DNA from: Azoarcus sp.
GTDB lineage: Bacteria; Pseudomonadota; Gammaproteobacteria; Burkholderiales; Rhodocyclaceae
Length of the DNA stretch: 43,150 nt
Direction: 5' to 3'
Assembly: GCA_031289095.1 (NCBI GenBank)
Contig: JAITQD010000087.1
Span: forward strand, 1 to 43,150
The position numbers were made by a program, and so were the translations under genes. Shown here one piece after another: positions 15,947 through 23,682 of the stretch; within the stretch, counting starts at the first letter, position 1; every line of letters begins with the position of its first letter. The notes beneath the pieces are model-generated. The model was not told where the DNA came from. It searched no databases and was given only the letters and a program-made list of their open reading frames with translations.

Positions 15947-17452
15947 ATGTACTATGGCAAGAAAAGAGCACCTGTTGGCGTGACTGTACTGGCGTTGTCG
16001 GTGCTGTTGGCGGGTTGCGCGGGGAGCGCCGTACGCAGCTACGACGGAGAAATGAAGGATACAGTTGCCGACGTGCGTGCTGGCGACGTTGCTGGCGCGC
16101 TGGCGCGCCTGGAGGGGAATGCTCCCAAGACCGAGGCCACACAGGCCGACGATCCGACAGGGGGTAGGGACATCCTGTATTTTTTTGAGAAAGGTCAGCT
16201 GCTGCGGTTGAACAACGAGATCGAGCAAAGCCGCGATGCCTGGTTGCAGGCAGATGAAGTCGTGCGGATATGGGAAGACGCGTACAAGAAAGATCCGACC
16301 CAAGTCATCAGCGAAGTCGGCGCTTTCCTGGTCAATGACAAGGTGCGCCGCTATGACGGGCAGGATTACGAGAAAGTGTTCCTGTCCGCTAACCTGGCGC
16401 TCGATCACGTGCTGCTCGACGACGTTCAGAGCGCCCGCATCGAAATGAAAAAAACCTTTGAACGTGAAAAGCTAATCGAAAGTTTCCGCGAGAAGGAATA
16501 CGACAAGATCAAGGAAGAAGGAAGCAAGCAGGGCGTGCTGTTCAAGCTCGACGACCTGGCCAAGAAAGGGTATCCGGTGGCGGAACTGGAAGACCAGGAA
16601 GTCGTTTCCCTCAAGAACGGCTACCAGAATGCGTTCGCGCACTATCTCGCGGGTTATTTCTTCGAAGTGAAGGGTGAGAAATCCCTCGCCGATCCTGGTT
16701 ACAGGAACGCTCTGGAACTGCGGCCCGGCAGCAGGCTGATCAAGGAGAAGGTCGGCAATGTCGGAAAGGTAAAGCCAGGCCCCAACCAGGCCGACGTGCT
16801 TTTCGTCATCGAAAGCGGTTTCGCGCCGTCATGGAAATCCCATACCGTGCCGTTGCCGCTGCCGATCAACAAGGAAGTGGTGATCGTGCCCTTGTCCTTC
16901 CCGACGGTTGTTCCTGACGCCAGGGTTTATGTGCCTTCCTTCCTCAACGTCGCTGGCAAGACTCTGCCCGTGGAGACGCTCGTCAATGTCGATGCGCTGG
17001 CGCGTCGCCAGTTGAAGGATCAACTGCCTGGCATCATTGGCCGCACCGCCATTCGCGGCATCCTCAAGGGCGCCCTGCAATACGAGGCGACAAAGAAAGG
17101 CGGCAAGCTTGCTGGGGCGCTTACCGCCATAGGAACCACGTACACCGAGCAGGCTGACGAACGCTCGTGGCGGACGCTGCCTGCGCGCATATCCATCGCC
17201 CGCGCCATTCTGCCCGTAGGGGAGCAGACGGTCACGTTCGATTCTGGGTATGGCGTTTATTCCGGTACGATCACGGTGGACGGCAAGATGGCCATCATTC
17301 CGGTTCGCCTGGTGAATGGTTACGCCTATATCGGCCAGCGCAACGTGATCGGGACGTTCAAGGCGTCTCCACAGCCGGTGGAGGAAAAGGCGACAGCGCC
17401 CGCCAAGGCCGAGCCTGAGAGCAAGGGATTTTCCTTGCCGAAGTTTCGTTGA
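15947..17452 (+). CDS. COG3014-family lipoprotein
   Basis: 501 residues from ATG 15947, nine bases after GGAGG; an in-frame ATG at 15938 touches that site and is less likely. The N-terminus is a lipoprotein signal with lipobox LAGC (C24). The next 230 residues are helical and TPR-like: GDVAGALARLEG, FEKGQLLRLNNEIEQSRDAW, AFLVNDKVRRYDGQDYEKVF, and YQNAFAHYLAGYFFEVKGE. The remaining half is more beta-rich (VRLVNGYAYIGQRN). COG3014 proteins have no settled function but recur with YcfL and LpoB, which follow here, so a role in envelope or peptidoglycan assembly is likely. A hairpin follows the gene. Confidence 0.85.
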   Translation: MYYGKKRAPVGVTVLALSVLLAGCAGSAVRSYDGEMKDTVADVRAGDVAGALARLEGNAPKTEATQADDPTGGRDILYFFEKGQLLRLNNEIEQSRDAWLQADEVVRIWEDAYKKDPTQVISEVGAFLVNDKVRRYDGQDYEKVFLSANLALDHVLLDDVQSARIEMKKTFEREKLIESFREKEYDKIKEEGSKQGVLFKLDDLAKKGYPVAELEDQEVVSLKNGYQNAFAHYLAGYFFEVKGEKSLADPGYRNALELRPGSRLIKEKVGNVGKVKPGPNQADVLFVIESGFAPSWKSHTVPLPLPINKEVVIVPLSFPTVVPDARVYVPSFLNVAGKTLPVETLVNVDALARRQLKDQLPGIIGRTAIRGILKGALQYEATKKGGKLAGALTAIGTTYTEQADERSWRTLPARISIARAILPVGEQTVTFDSGYGVYSGTITVDGKMAIIPVRLVNGYAYIGQRNVIGTFKASPQPVEEKATAPAKAEPESKGFSLPKFR

Positions 17453-17467
17453 TATAGTGACTCGCTG

Positions 17468-17504
17468 CGGAAAACACCACGCCATGACGGTGCGGTGTTT
17501 TCCG
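17468..17504 (+). other. Hairpin between the COG3014 gene and ycfL
   Basis: CGGAAAACACC (17468-17478) pairs perfectly with GGTGTTTTCCG (17494-17504) around a 15-base loop. No T-run follows, so it is more likely an attenuator or an mRNA stability element than a full terminator; the downstream genes have strong ribosome-binding sites and the same direction. Confidence 0.55.
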
Positions 17505-17554
17505 TCGTGTCCGGAACGCGGGTATTTTGAACGGATTTTTCAGGAGGTCGAATC

Positions 17555-17986
17555 ATGAAGCGCTTGGCTGTGATCGCCGTTTTTGGCCTCGCTTGCCTTG
17601 GTGGCGTCGCGCCCGCTCAGGGGGCCGACGGCGGAACAATCGCCAGCAAGGTTGGGGAACTGGGCCGGATGGAATACCTCAAGGTGTCCGACATGAAGGC
17701 CGTACGCAGGGACAATCTGCTGCGGGTGCAGATTACGGTGACCAACTCGTCCAGCGACAACCAGCAGTTGTATTACCGGTTTCTCTGGCTCGACAGCGAT
17801 GGTTTCTCCGTGTGGAACGAGGGCCCCTGGAAACCGGAAATCATTTACGGAAAACAGGACAAGATCATCAGTGTGACCGCGCCCACGTTCAAGGCTGCCG
17901 ATTTCAAACTTGAAGTACAGAGTCCCAACAATTCGACTTCCGGCCCGCATTCCGGCAGCACCGCCGACAGTTCGCCGTATCGGTAG
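17555..17986 (+). CDS. YcfL-like periplasmic protein (DUF1425)
   Basis: 143 residues after AGGAGG. A Sec signal peptide ends near AQGA (24); there is no lipobox, whereas E. coli YcfL is a predicted lipoprotein. The mature part matches YcfL: LRVQITVTNSSSDNQQLYYRFLWLDSDGFSV, an immunoglobulin-like beta sandwich, then WKPEIIYGKQ and an end rich in Ser/Pro. In E. coli ycfL lies directly upstream of lpoB, as it does here, so the pairing is conserved. YcfL itself has no established function. Confidence 0.85.
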   Translation: MKRLAVIAVFGLACLGGVAPAQGADGGTIASKVGELGRMEYLKVSDMKAVRRDNLLRVQITVTNSSSDNQQLYYRFLWLDSDGFSVWNEGPWKPEIIYGKQDKIISVTAPTFKAADFKLEVQSPNNSTSGPHSGSTADSSPYR

Positions 17987-18047
17987 AGGGATGCCATTTA
18001 CCGTCCGGCTCGTTTTTCAGCATGTTTCATTTTCAGGAGAATTTTTC

Positions 18048-18653
18048 ATGAAGTCCTGCCGTATCTTGCTCGCGCCAGCCTTGCTGTCGCTTTCCCTGTC
18101 TGCCTGCGTGACCACTTCGCCCACTACTGAGGGTAGCGGCGGCGTCAGCTACGGCGACTCCAATGCCGTCGAAACGGTGACGACCGATCTGGGTTCCACC
18201 GATATTCAGACGACATCCGAGACGATGACCCAGTCCTTGCTGCAAACGCCGGTACTGCAAGACATCATCAGGAAACGCGGGCTGCTCATGGCTTCGCCGG
18301 TGGAAAACAAGACGAGCGAGTATTTCGACACCAAGCTCATCACCGACACCGTCCTCTCCCAGTTGCAAAAGAATGGCGTGCGCTACGTGATCGCTGGCGA
18401 TGAGATGCAGAATCAGGTCGACGAGTTGCGACGCCAGAACCAGAGCGGGCTTTACAAGAAGAGCTCGACCGCGAAGGTTGGCAACATGCAGGGGGCGCAA
18501 TATCGCCTCGACGGCAGCGTTTCCTCCATTATCAAGAAAGCCGCCAATATCAAGGACGTGTATTACAAGATCAATATGCGTCTGATCGAGATCGAAAGCG
18601 GCGTCGTGGAATGGTCTGACGAGAAGGAAATCCGCAAGACCCTCAGGCGTTGA
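18048..18653 (+). CDS. lpoB: Penicillin-binding protein activator LpoB
   Basis: 201 residues from ATG 18048 with AGGAG upstream. The lipoprotein signal ends in LSAC (C20), so it should be outer-membrane anchored. A low-complexity linker of about 50 residues (Ser/Thr/Gly-rich) follows, then the globular LpoB domain: RGLLMASPVENKTSEYFDTKLITDTV, KNGVRYV, and GAQYRLDGSVSSIIKKAANIKDVYYKINMRLIEIESG. In E. coli LpoB crosses the periplasm to activate PBP1b. The linker is of the kind needed to reach through the wall. PBP1b is not in this window. Confidence 0.92.
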   Translation: MKSCRILLAPALLSLSLSACVTTSPTTEGSGGVSYGDSNAVETVTTDLGSTDIQTTSETMTQSLLQTPVLQDIIRKRGLLMASPVENKTSEYFDTKLITDTVLSQLQKNGVRYVIAGDEMQNQVDELRRQNQSGLYKKSSTAKVGNMQGAQYRLDGSVSSIIKKAANIKDVYYKINMRLIEIESGVVEWSDEKEIRKTLRR

Positions 18654-18728
18654 GCCTGGCTGAAAGCCGCCGTGTCCGTTGTTAGGGTATGCGATGGGCG
18701 CGGCGTGGCATATTCTGGAGATCAAATC

Positions 18729-19547
18729 ATGACAAATGTCCTGAAGACGCTGTTGTTGGGCAGCATGCTGGCCGTTTCGACGCTGGCTGGTTCGCTCGCG
18801 CAAGCGCGTGAGGTCAAGGTTGCGGTGAGCGACCTGGCTTACGAGGAGCGGGTGCAGGAGTATTTCCGCGAAATCAAATCATCTTCCAAGTCGTCGTTGC
18901 GTGCTTCCGCTGCCGAGCGCGCAAACACCCGCTCCGCCAGCGCCCGCAGATCGGTCAATGCACAGCACGAATCGAATTTCTCGTATTCAGAAGGTACCTA
19001 TTCCTACATCGACCGTGGTGAATTGCGCAAGTTCACCGCCGACATCAAGGGCGAGATGCTGAAATCCGGTTATTTCCGCATCGTGCAAGGCAAGCCTTTT
19101 ACCGCCACGAACAAGGAAAAGCTCTACGACATCATCGCCCGCATCAAGAGCGGTCAGTATCCGGGCGCCGATTACGTGTTGTTCGGCACCCTCAGCAGCA
19201 TCCAGTTCCGCCAGGAAGCCAACCCGTTGGACAACACGGATACGGTATCCCATTCCCTGAGCCTGGAACTGGTCGGCGATTTCAGTCTCGTCAACACCAA
19301 AACCTACGAGGTCAAAGGTTCGTTTTCCGCCATCGGCGAAGGGCAGGACACCAAACTCGTATCCTCAGCTGGCGCCAACGTCGTTTTCAACCGCGGCAAG
19401 GTTATCTCGGAAGTTTCCAAGAGCCTGGGCGAAGATGTGATCCGGCAACTGGAAGAACAGCTCGCCAGTCTTGAAGGCTATGCTCCGTCTGTGCGCACGA
19501 ATTCTATCCGGGAGGAAAGGCGGGAGGAAGTCATTCACTTCCACTGA
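18729..19547 (+). CDS. Exported CsgG/LpoB-related protein of unknown function
   Basis: 272 residues from ATG 18729 with GGAG nine bases upstream. A Sec signal peptide ends near AQA (26) without lipobox. Next comes VKVAVSDLAYEERV, then a Ser/Arg/Ala-rich insert (about 50-80) and a domain with alternating strands: GELRKFTADIKGEMLKSGYFRIVQ, GADYVLFGTLSSIQF, and SLELVGDFSLVNTKTYEVKGSF. The layout (sub-domain with ADYVLxGxLSS, then strand-rich end) recalls CsgG and LpoB folds. It is the last gene of the cluster and a strong terminator follows. I know no named family for it; the role in peptidoglycan synthesis is inferred only from its neighbours. Confidence 0.75.
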   Translation: MTNVLKTLLLGSMLAVSTLAGSLAQAREVKVAVSDLAYEERVQEYFREIKSSSKSSLRASAAERANTRSASARRSVNAQHESNFSYSEGTYSYIDRGELRKFTADIKGEMLKSGYFRIVQGKPFTATNKEKLYDIIARIKSGQYPGADYVLFGTLSSIQFRQEANPLDNTDTVSHSLSLELVGDFSLVNTKTYEVKGSFSAIGEGQDTKLVSSAGANVVFNRGKVISEVSKSLGEDVIRQLEEQLASLEGYAPSVRTNSIREERREEVIHFH

Positions 19548-19566
19548 ACCTGGAGAGAAGGAACAA

Positions 19567-19600
19567 TGAAAAACGCGGCGAAAGCCGCGTTTTTCATTTT
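19567..19600 (+). terminator. Strong bidirectional Rho-independent terminator
   Basis: A 13-base perfect stem (TGAAAAACGCGGC at 19567-19579 with its complement at 19584-19596) closes a GAAA tetraloop, and TTTT follows at 19597-19600 after the T-rich stem arm. It sits between the LpoB cluster (+) and bpt (-) and can serve both. Confidence 0.92.
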
Positions 19601-19659
19601 GCATCCTGGTCAGCCAGATCCGTTTCTTTTGCCTGCGGCGAGTTTGCGACGAGGCGCTG

Positions 19660-20424
19660 CTATCCGTTCGGTTCGAGATTCCGCCAGCGCCCTTCCCGAA
19701 AGCCCTCGATCGGGCGGAAGCGAATCTTGTACGCCATCTTGCGGCTTTCGGCGATCCAGTAGCCGAGGTAAAGATTGGGCAGGCGCAACTGGCGGCAGGC
19801 TTCGATTTGCCAGAGGATGCCGTAGGTGCCGAGCGAGGCGCGCGGCAGGTCGGGGTCGTAGAAGGTGTAGACGCTGGAGAATCCATCTTCCAGCCGGTCG
19901 ATGACGCTGACCATGCGCAGTGTTTCGCCGTCGCGGAATTCGACGAGAAAGGTATCGACCGGACTTTGCAGCAGGAATTGCTGATATTGCTCGCGGTTGT
20001 CGCCATCCATGCCGCCGCGCGGATGGCGGCTGAGCAGGTAGCGCTGGTAGAGGAGGAAATGTTCTTCCTGGAAAATCGGCGGACAGTTGTGAGCGCTGAG
20101 GTTGGCATGGCGCTGCATGGCGCGGCGTTGTCCGCGGTTGGGAACGAAGCGTTGCACGGGCAGGCGCACCGGCACGCAGGCGCGGCATTCATCGCAGTGC
20201 GGGCGATAGACGAAGGTGCCACTGCGCCGGAAGCCGTGTCGCACGAGCACGCCGTATGCGGCAGCAAGGTCGGCGTCGTGGGAAGCCTCGGGCACTTCGC
20301 TGGGTTTCTCGACGATCTTGGTGAGCGCTACTTGTGACCGCGCCGTATGCTCGGGCAGGTAGGAGCAGACGTAAGGCGCCGTGGCGTAGAAGTGAATCGG
20401 CGCGAAGTTGTCGTTATGGCGCAT
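19660..20424 (-). CDS. bpt: Aspartate/glutamate leucyltransferase (Bpt)
   Basis: 254 residues. Matches the bacterial arginyl/leucyl-tRNA-protein transferase family: N-terminal [15 protein letters not shown], the Cys-rich [20 protein letters not shown], and the C-terminal [15 protein letters not shown] ... YLGYWIAES block that holds the acyl-transfer site. Bpt adds Leu from tRNA to N-terminal Asp or Glu, making a primary N-degron for ClpS/ClpAP. Length and motifs are standard. Its start overlaps the end of aat by 11 bases, so the two N-degron enzymes are probably translated together. Confidence 0.93.
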   Translation of the reverse strand: MRHNDNFAPIHFYATAPYVCSYLPEHTARSQVALTKIVEKPSEVPEASHDADLAAAYGVLVRHGFRRSGTFVYRPHCDECRACVPVRLPVQRFVPNRGQRRAMQRHANLSAHNCPPIFQEEHFLLYQRYLLSRHPRGGMDGDNREQYQQFLLQSPVDTFLVEFRDGETLRMVSVIDRLEDGFSSVYTFYDPDLPRASLGTYGILWQIEACRQLRLPNLYLGYWIAESRKMAYKIRFRPIEGFREGRWRNLEPNG

Positions 20425-21160
20425 GAGATCTCCGGGTGGCGGAATCGTTCCACGCGATGGCGCGTACCTGTCCGGAAGACCAGCGCCCCGGCGTGTCTTC
20501 GGTCGCCCAGCGTTCGAGTCCGGCGCAGAACTCGGTGCGGGTGATTTCGCGCGCGCCCAGCGACAGGAGGTGGGAGGTCGTCATCTGGCAGTCGATCATG
20601 GCAAAATTTCTGGCTTCGAGCAGTTTCGCCAGGTGGGCGAGGGCGACCTTGGATGCGTCGGTTTCAAGCGAGAACATCGACTCGCCGAAAAAGACACGTC
20701 CGAGCGCCAGACCGTAAAGCCCGCCTACGAGACGCTCCTCGCGCCAGCATTCGACACTGTGAGCATGGCCGAGTTCGTGCATTCTGCCGTAGGCGGCCTG
20801 CATGGCGGGAACGATCCAGGTATCTCCGCCGGACTTGCGCGGCGCGGCGCAGGCGGCGATCACGGCGGGGAAGTCGGTGTCGAGCCGGACGTCGAAACGC
20901 TGCTGCCGCAAGGCCTGGCGCAGCGAGCGATGAACGCGGATCTCGCGCGGGAAAAGGACGAGCCGCGGGTCTGGGCTCCACCACAGGATGGGGTCGTCTT
21001 TGTTGAACCACGGGAAAATGCCGCGCCGGTAGGCGGCGAGCAGCCAGGGGGGAGAAAGTTCGCCGCCTGCTGCGACAAGGCCGTCGGGGGCGTCGGGAGA
21101 CAGGCTGGCGGCTGCAAAGTCGGCGGGCTCGTTGAGCCAGGGAATCGTGAGCGAAGCCAT
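20414..21160 (-). CDS. aat: Leucyl/phenylalanyl-tRNA-protein transferase
   Basis: 248 residues. Diagnostic segments are [26 protein letters not shown] at 27-52 (given in part: [16 protein letters not shown]), [12 protein letters not shown], and HSVECW ... [21 protein letters not shown], the usual Aat core. It transfers Leu or Phe to N-terminal Lys or Arg of substrates, feeding the ClpS/ClpAP pathway. Length is normal (about 240). It is the first gene of the aat-bpt pair and is divergent from the Fur-box gene. No clear Shine-Dalgarno precedes the ATG. Confidence 0.94.
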   Translation of the reverse strand: MASLTIPWLNEPADFAAASLSPDAPDGLVAAGGELSPPWLLAAYRRGIFPWFNKDDPILWWSPDPRLVLFPREIRVHRSLRQALRQQRFDVRLDTDFPAVIAACAAPRKSGGDTWIVPAMQAAYGRMHELGHAHSVECWREERLVGGLYGLALGRVFFGESMFSLETDASKVALAHLAKLLEARNFAMIDCQMTTSHLLSLGAREITRTEFCAGLERWATEDTPGRWSSGQVRAIAWNDSATRRSHAP

Positions 21161-21279
21161 GTCTTGGGATCGTAGCGATACGCGAATGTAAAAGTAAGCT
21201 TATATCGTAACGACAAAGCGTTCGTTGAAGATGTGAAAAATGATTATTTGCAAAGCGCCATGACTGAGGCCATAATTGA

Positions 21280-21299
21280 TGATAATGATTATCATTTAT
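21280..21299 (+). promoter_or_regulatory. Fur box
   Basis: TGATAATGATTATCA at 21280-21294 is palindromic save its centre base, and the 19 bases from 21281 match the E. coli Fur consensus (GATAATGATAATCATTATC) at 15 of 19. It ends eight bases before the ATG of the DUF2325 gene, so Fe-Fur would block initiation. Confidence 0.85.
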
Positions 21300-21307
21300 G
21301 AGGCATC

Positions 21308-21694
21308 ATGAACGCTACTCCCACCATTGCCGCGCCCGCTGTCACGGAAGCGCTCATCGTCGGGGCCGACCGCCTCGGCAACATCCCGGAAGTCCTCCAG
21401 CAATTCGGCATTCGCATTGCGGCGCACGTCAGTGGCCGCGACAGCAGCCACCAGCGGCGCAGCGTGGCTTCGCTGCCGGTCGGGGTAGGGATCGTCATTT
21501 TGTTTACCGATTTTCTCGGTCACAACGTCATGCAGGGCTTTCGTGACGCAGCCAGCCGCGCGGGGGTGGGCTTCGTGTGCTGCCGCCGCTCGGTGTGTGC
21601 GTTGCAGCAGGCGCTGGGTCGGCGTGCAACCCAGGGAAAGTGCGATGCCTGCAAGATCTGCCCGGAAAAATCGTCGAATCGCCGCCGCCGCTGA
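21308..21694 (+). CDS. DUF2325 protein under a Fur box, with Cys-rich tail
   Basis: 128 residues from ATG 21308; GAGG at 21300-21304 serves as the ribosome site. The body is DUF2325-like: ALIVGADRLGNIPEVL, HVSGRD (which recalls a nucleotide-binding Rossmann fold with a conserved HxSGR), VILFTDFLGHNVM and RAGVGFVCCRRSVCALQ. C91, C92 and C97 sit in this last segment, and the C-terminus adds KCDACKIC (C112, C115, C118), a CxxCxxC cluster able to bind Fe-S or metal. A basic RRRR tail ends the protein. The Fur box immediately upstream says it is made in iron starvation. Function of the family is not established; metal handling or redox sensing is an inference. Confidence 0.85.
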   Translation: MNATPTIAAPAVTEALIVGADRLGNIPEVLQQFGIRIAAHVSGRDSSHQRRSVASLPVGVGIVILFTDFLGHNVMQGFRDAASRAGVGFVCCRRSVCALQQALGRRATQGKCDACKICPEKSSNRRRR

Positions 21695-21699
21695 GAGAT

Positions 21700-21740
21700 T
21701 CTACAGATCCTGCGGCTTCGCTCCGCAGGATGACGTCAGG
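21700..21740. repeat. REP-like palindromic element
   Basis: ATCCTGCGG (21707-21715) pairs perfectly with CCGCAGGAT (21723-21731) around CTTCGCT. A degenerate copy at 42192-42226 shares ATCCTG, CTTCG and GCAGGATGACGT. It lies between two convergent genes (DUF2325 and NlpC/P60) with no T-tract, which is the usual place of REP elements. Confidence 0.6.
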
Positions 21741-21754
21741 AACCGCAGCTACGA

Positions 21755-22633
21755 TCAGTTCGGTAGTGACGCGGCTGGCTCGCCACTGGCGATGAGGCGG
21801 GGGGTCTGTGTGTTGGTATCGTCGATCATGCGGCGCGCCGTGACGTAGCGCGTACCCCAGAAGCGAGAGTACAGCTTGTCGATGCGCACGAACTTGCCCG
21901 TGGTGGGCGAGTGCAGGAATTTGCCGTTGCCCACGTAAATGCCCACGTGGGAGATGTTGATGCCGATGGTGTTGAAGAACACAAGATCGCCTGGCTTGAG
22001 TTCGCGCAAGCTGACGCGGTTGCCCTGGGTGGCCTGCTCAATGGCGGTGCGCGGCAGGTCGATTCCCACGGCATTGCGGAAAACCACTTGCACGAGACCG
22101 CTGCAATCCATGCCGGTGATCGGAGAGATACCGCCCCAGCGGTAGGGAACGCCGATGTACATCAGCCCTTCGCCAAGCAGTTTTTGCACGGCGGATGCGC
22201 CCATTGCGTGTCTTGCCGACGACAGTCCGCCCAAGCCCGCCTTGGAGGCGGATGTGACCGCCGCAGCGTAGGTGGGCGTGACCACGGGCAGCAGGGAAGC
22301 GCCGACCGAGGTTGTTTTTGCCGTGCTCAACAGGGTGTTGGTGGCGGCGACGGCGGCTACCGGGGTATGGGTGGAAAGCTCGGCTGGCGTGAAGACCGGA
22401 ACTGGGCTGCGCGCGGCGCGGGTGGCTGTTATCGCCGCGATGACCGCGAGGCCGAACACCGGGCCGCTACGGGCGACGCGAGCAACTGTGACGGAGCCTC
22501 GGCTGCTGCCTTCGGAACGCGCAACGGCAGCTTGTGGCGGGTTGTCCGGAGTCTTGGACTCCATGACGTCCGCACTTGCGGGGCCACAACACAACGACAG
22601 GCCCAATAGGAGGGGAATGAGATGGTGGCGCAC
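21755..22633 (-). CDS. Exported NlpC/P60 peptidase
   Basis: 292 residues from GTG 22633. A signal peptide ends near ASA (21). Residues 30-140 are Ala/Ser/Thr/Pro-rich and probably disordered, with one hydrophobic stretch (58-70). The C-terminal catalytic domain has GVPYRWGGISP, MDCSGL (C177), ISHVGIYVG (H229) and FLHSPTTG (H241), a complete Cys-His-His set. Such enzymes cut peptide cross-bridges or stem peptides of peptidoglycan in the periplasm. It is followed by a REP-like hairpin. The spacer before it holds no clear Shine-Dalgarno. Confidence 0.9.
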   Translation of the reverse strand: MRHHLIPLLLGLSLCCGPASADVMESKTPDNPPQAAVARSEGSSRGSVTVARVARSGPVFGLAVIAAITATRAARSPVPVFTPAELSTHTPVAAVAATNTLLSTAKTTSVGASLLPVVTPTYAAAVTSASKAGLGGLSSARHAMGASAVQKLLGEGLMYIGVPYRWGGISPITGMDCSGLVQVVFRNAVGIDLPRTAIEQATQGNRVSLRELKPGDLVFFNTIGINISHVGIYVGNGKFLHSPTTGKFVRIDKLYSRFWGTRYVTARRMIDDTNTQTPRLIASGEPAASLPN

Positions 22634-22698
22634 TGTTAAATCTTAACGGATTAACGCTCACAGTGTAAATCAAGTTGTGAAATTTTCTAGGCTGTACT

Positions 22699-23682
22699 TT
22701 AGTACCCCATGCTATGAAAAGTAACGGTCGGAATAGCTTGAAATGCTGTAACTACAGGCGTTTCCGGGTAGAGAATATGACTTTCGGTTTCACGAACCAT
22801 GGTGACGGCGATTTCCATTTTGTGTCCACCACTGCCAAGTATTACACCACGTAGCGGCGAAATATCGGCGAAATCCCGTCCCCAGCCGAGAGTGACGTGC
22901 TCGGTGGCGGGCATCTGGGCGTTGGTGGGGTCGAAATCCACCCATCCCTGACCGGGGCAGAACACCGAGACCCAGGCGTGAGTGGCGTCGGCGCCGACGA
23001 GGCGTTCCTTGCCAGCGGGCGGATGGGTGAGGATGTAGCCCGAGACGTAGCGCGCCGCGAGGCCGAGCGAACGCAGACAGGACAGCATCAGATGGGCGAA
23101 GTCCTGGCAGACGCCGCGCCGCGACGCCAGCACTTCGGTGACGGGGGTCGAAATGTCGGTGGCTTCTGGGTCGTAGGTGAACTCGCGGTGGATGCGCCGC
23201 ATCAGGCGGTCTGCGCCGACGAGTAGCGGCGTCGCTGGCGGGAAATCGGCGTGCGCGTATTCGGCGAAATCGTGTTTGACCCGAACGTAGCGCGATTCAA
23301 ACAGGCAGCCCGCCGCTTCCAGGAATGCGGCATCGAGCGGGTGCCCGGCGCAGTAGGCGAGTTTGTTCCTGACGGTTTCCCATGGTGGCGATTCGTCGAG
23401 TGCGCGTGGCGGCGGCATGATTTCGACCAGGCTTTCGGCGCGGACGAACAGCACGTCGTGCTCGCGCTCGAAATGGAGCGAGCACACCGGGTTGCCGAAA
23501 CCATCGTTGTATGACTCGCTGCGCCGGGGGGCCGGGTCGGTTTCCAGTCTGTGGGCGATGCAGTGTTGCCGGGGCAGTTCGCGCGGGCGCAGCCGCACGA
23601 TCTGGCGCGATTCGCCCACCGCCTGATCGTAGCGGTAACGGGTGTCGTGGCGGATCAGGTAGCGCAGGGCGTCCGGAGTCAT
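22699..23682 (-). CDS. Transglutaminase-like protein of the alpha-E / ATP-grasp operon
   Basis: 327 residues. The N-terminal third is the Bact_transglu_N domain (YLIRHDTRYRYDQAVGESRQIVRLRPRE, here YRYDQAVGES and RLRPRE). The catalytic part has GVCQDFAHL (C192), THAWVSV (H235) and DFDPTN (D251), a full Cys-His-Asp triad. It belongs to the conserved three-protein set with a permuted ATP-grasp/alpha-E protein and a transglutaminase-DUF2126 protein, and its ATG overlaps the end of the former by four bases. No signal peptide is visible. The set is thought to make or modify a peptide, which is inferred in the literature and unproven. Confidence 0.88.
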   Translation of the reverse strand: MTPDALRYLIRHDTRYRYDQAVGESRQIVRLRPRELPRQHCIAHRLETDPAPRRSESYNDGFGNPVCSLHFEREHDVLFVRAESLVEIMPPPRALDESPPWETVRNKLAYCAGHPLDAAFLEAAGCLFESRYVRVKHDFAEYAHADFPPATPLLVGADRLMRRIHREFTYDPEATDISTPVTEVLASRRGVCQDFAHLMLSCLRSLGLAARYVSGYILTHPPAGKERLVGADATHAWVSVFCPGQGWVDFDPTNAQMPATEHVTLGWGRDFADISPLRGVILGSGGHKMEIAVTMVRETESHILYPETPVVTAFQAIPTVTFHSMGY

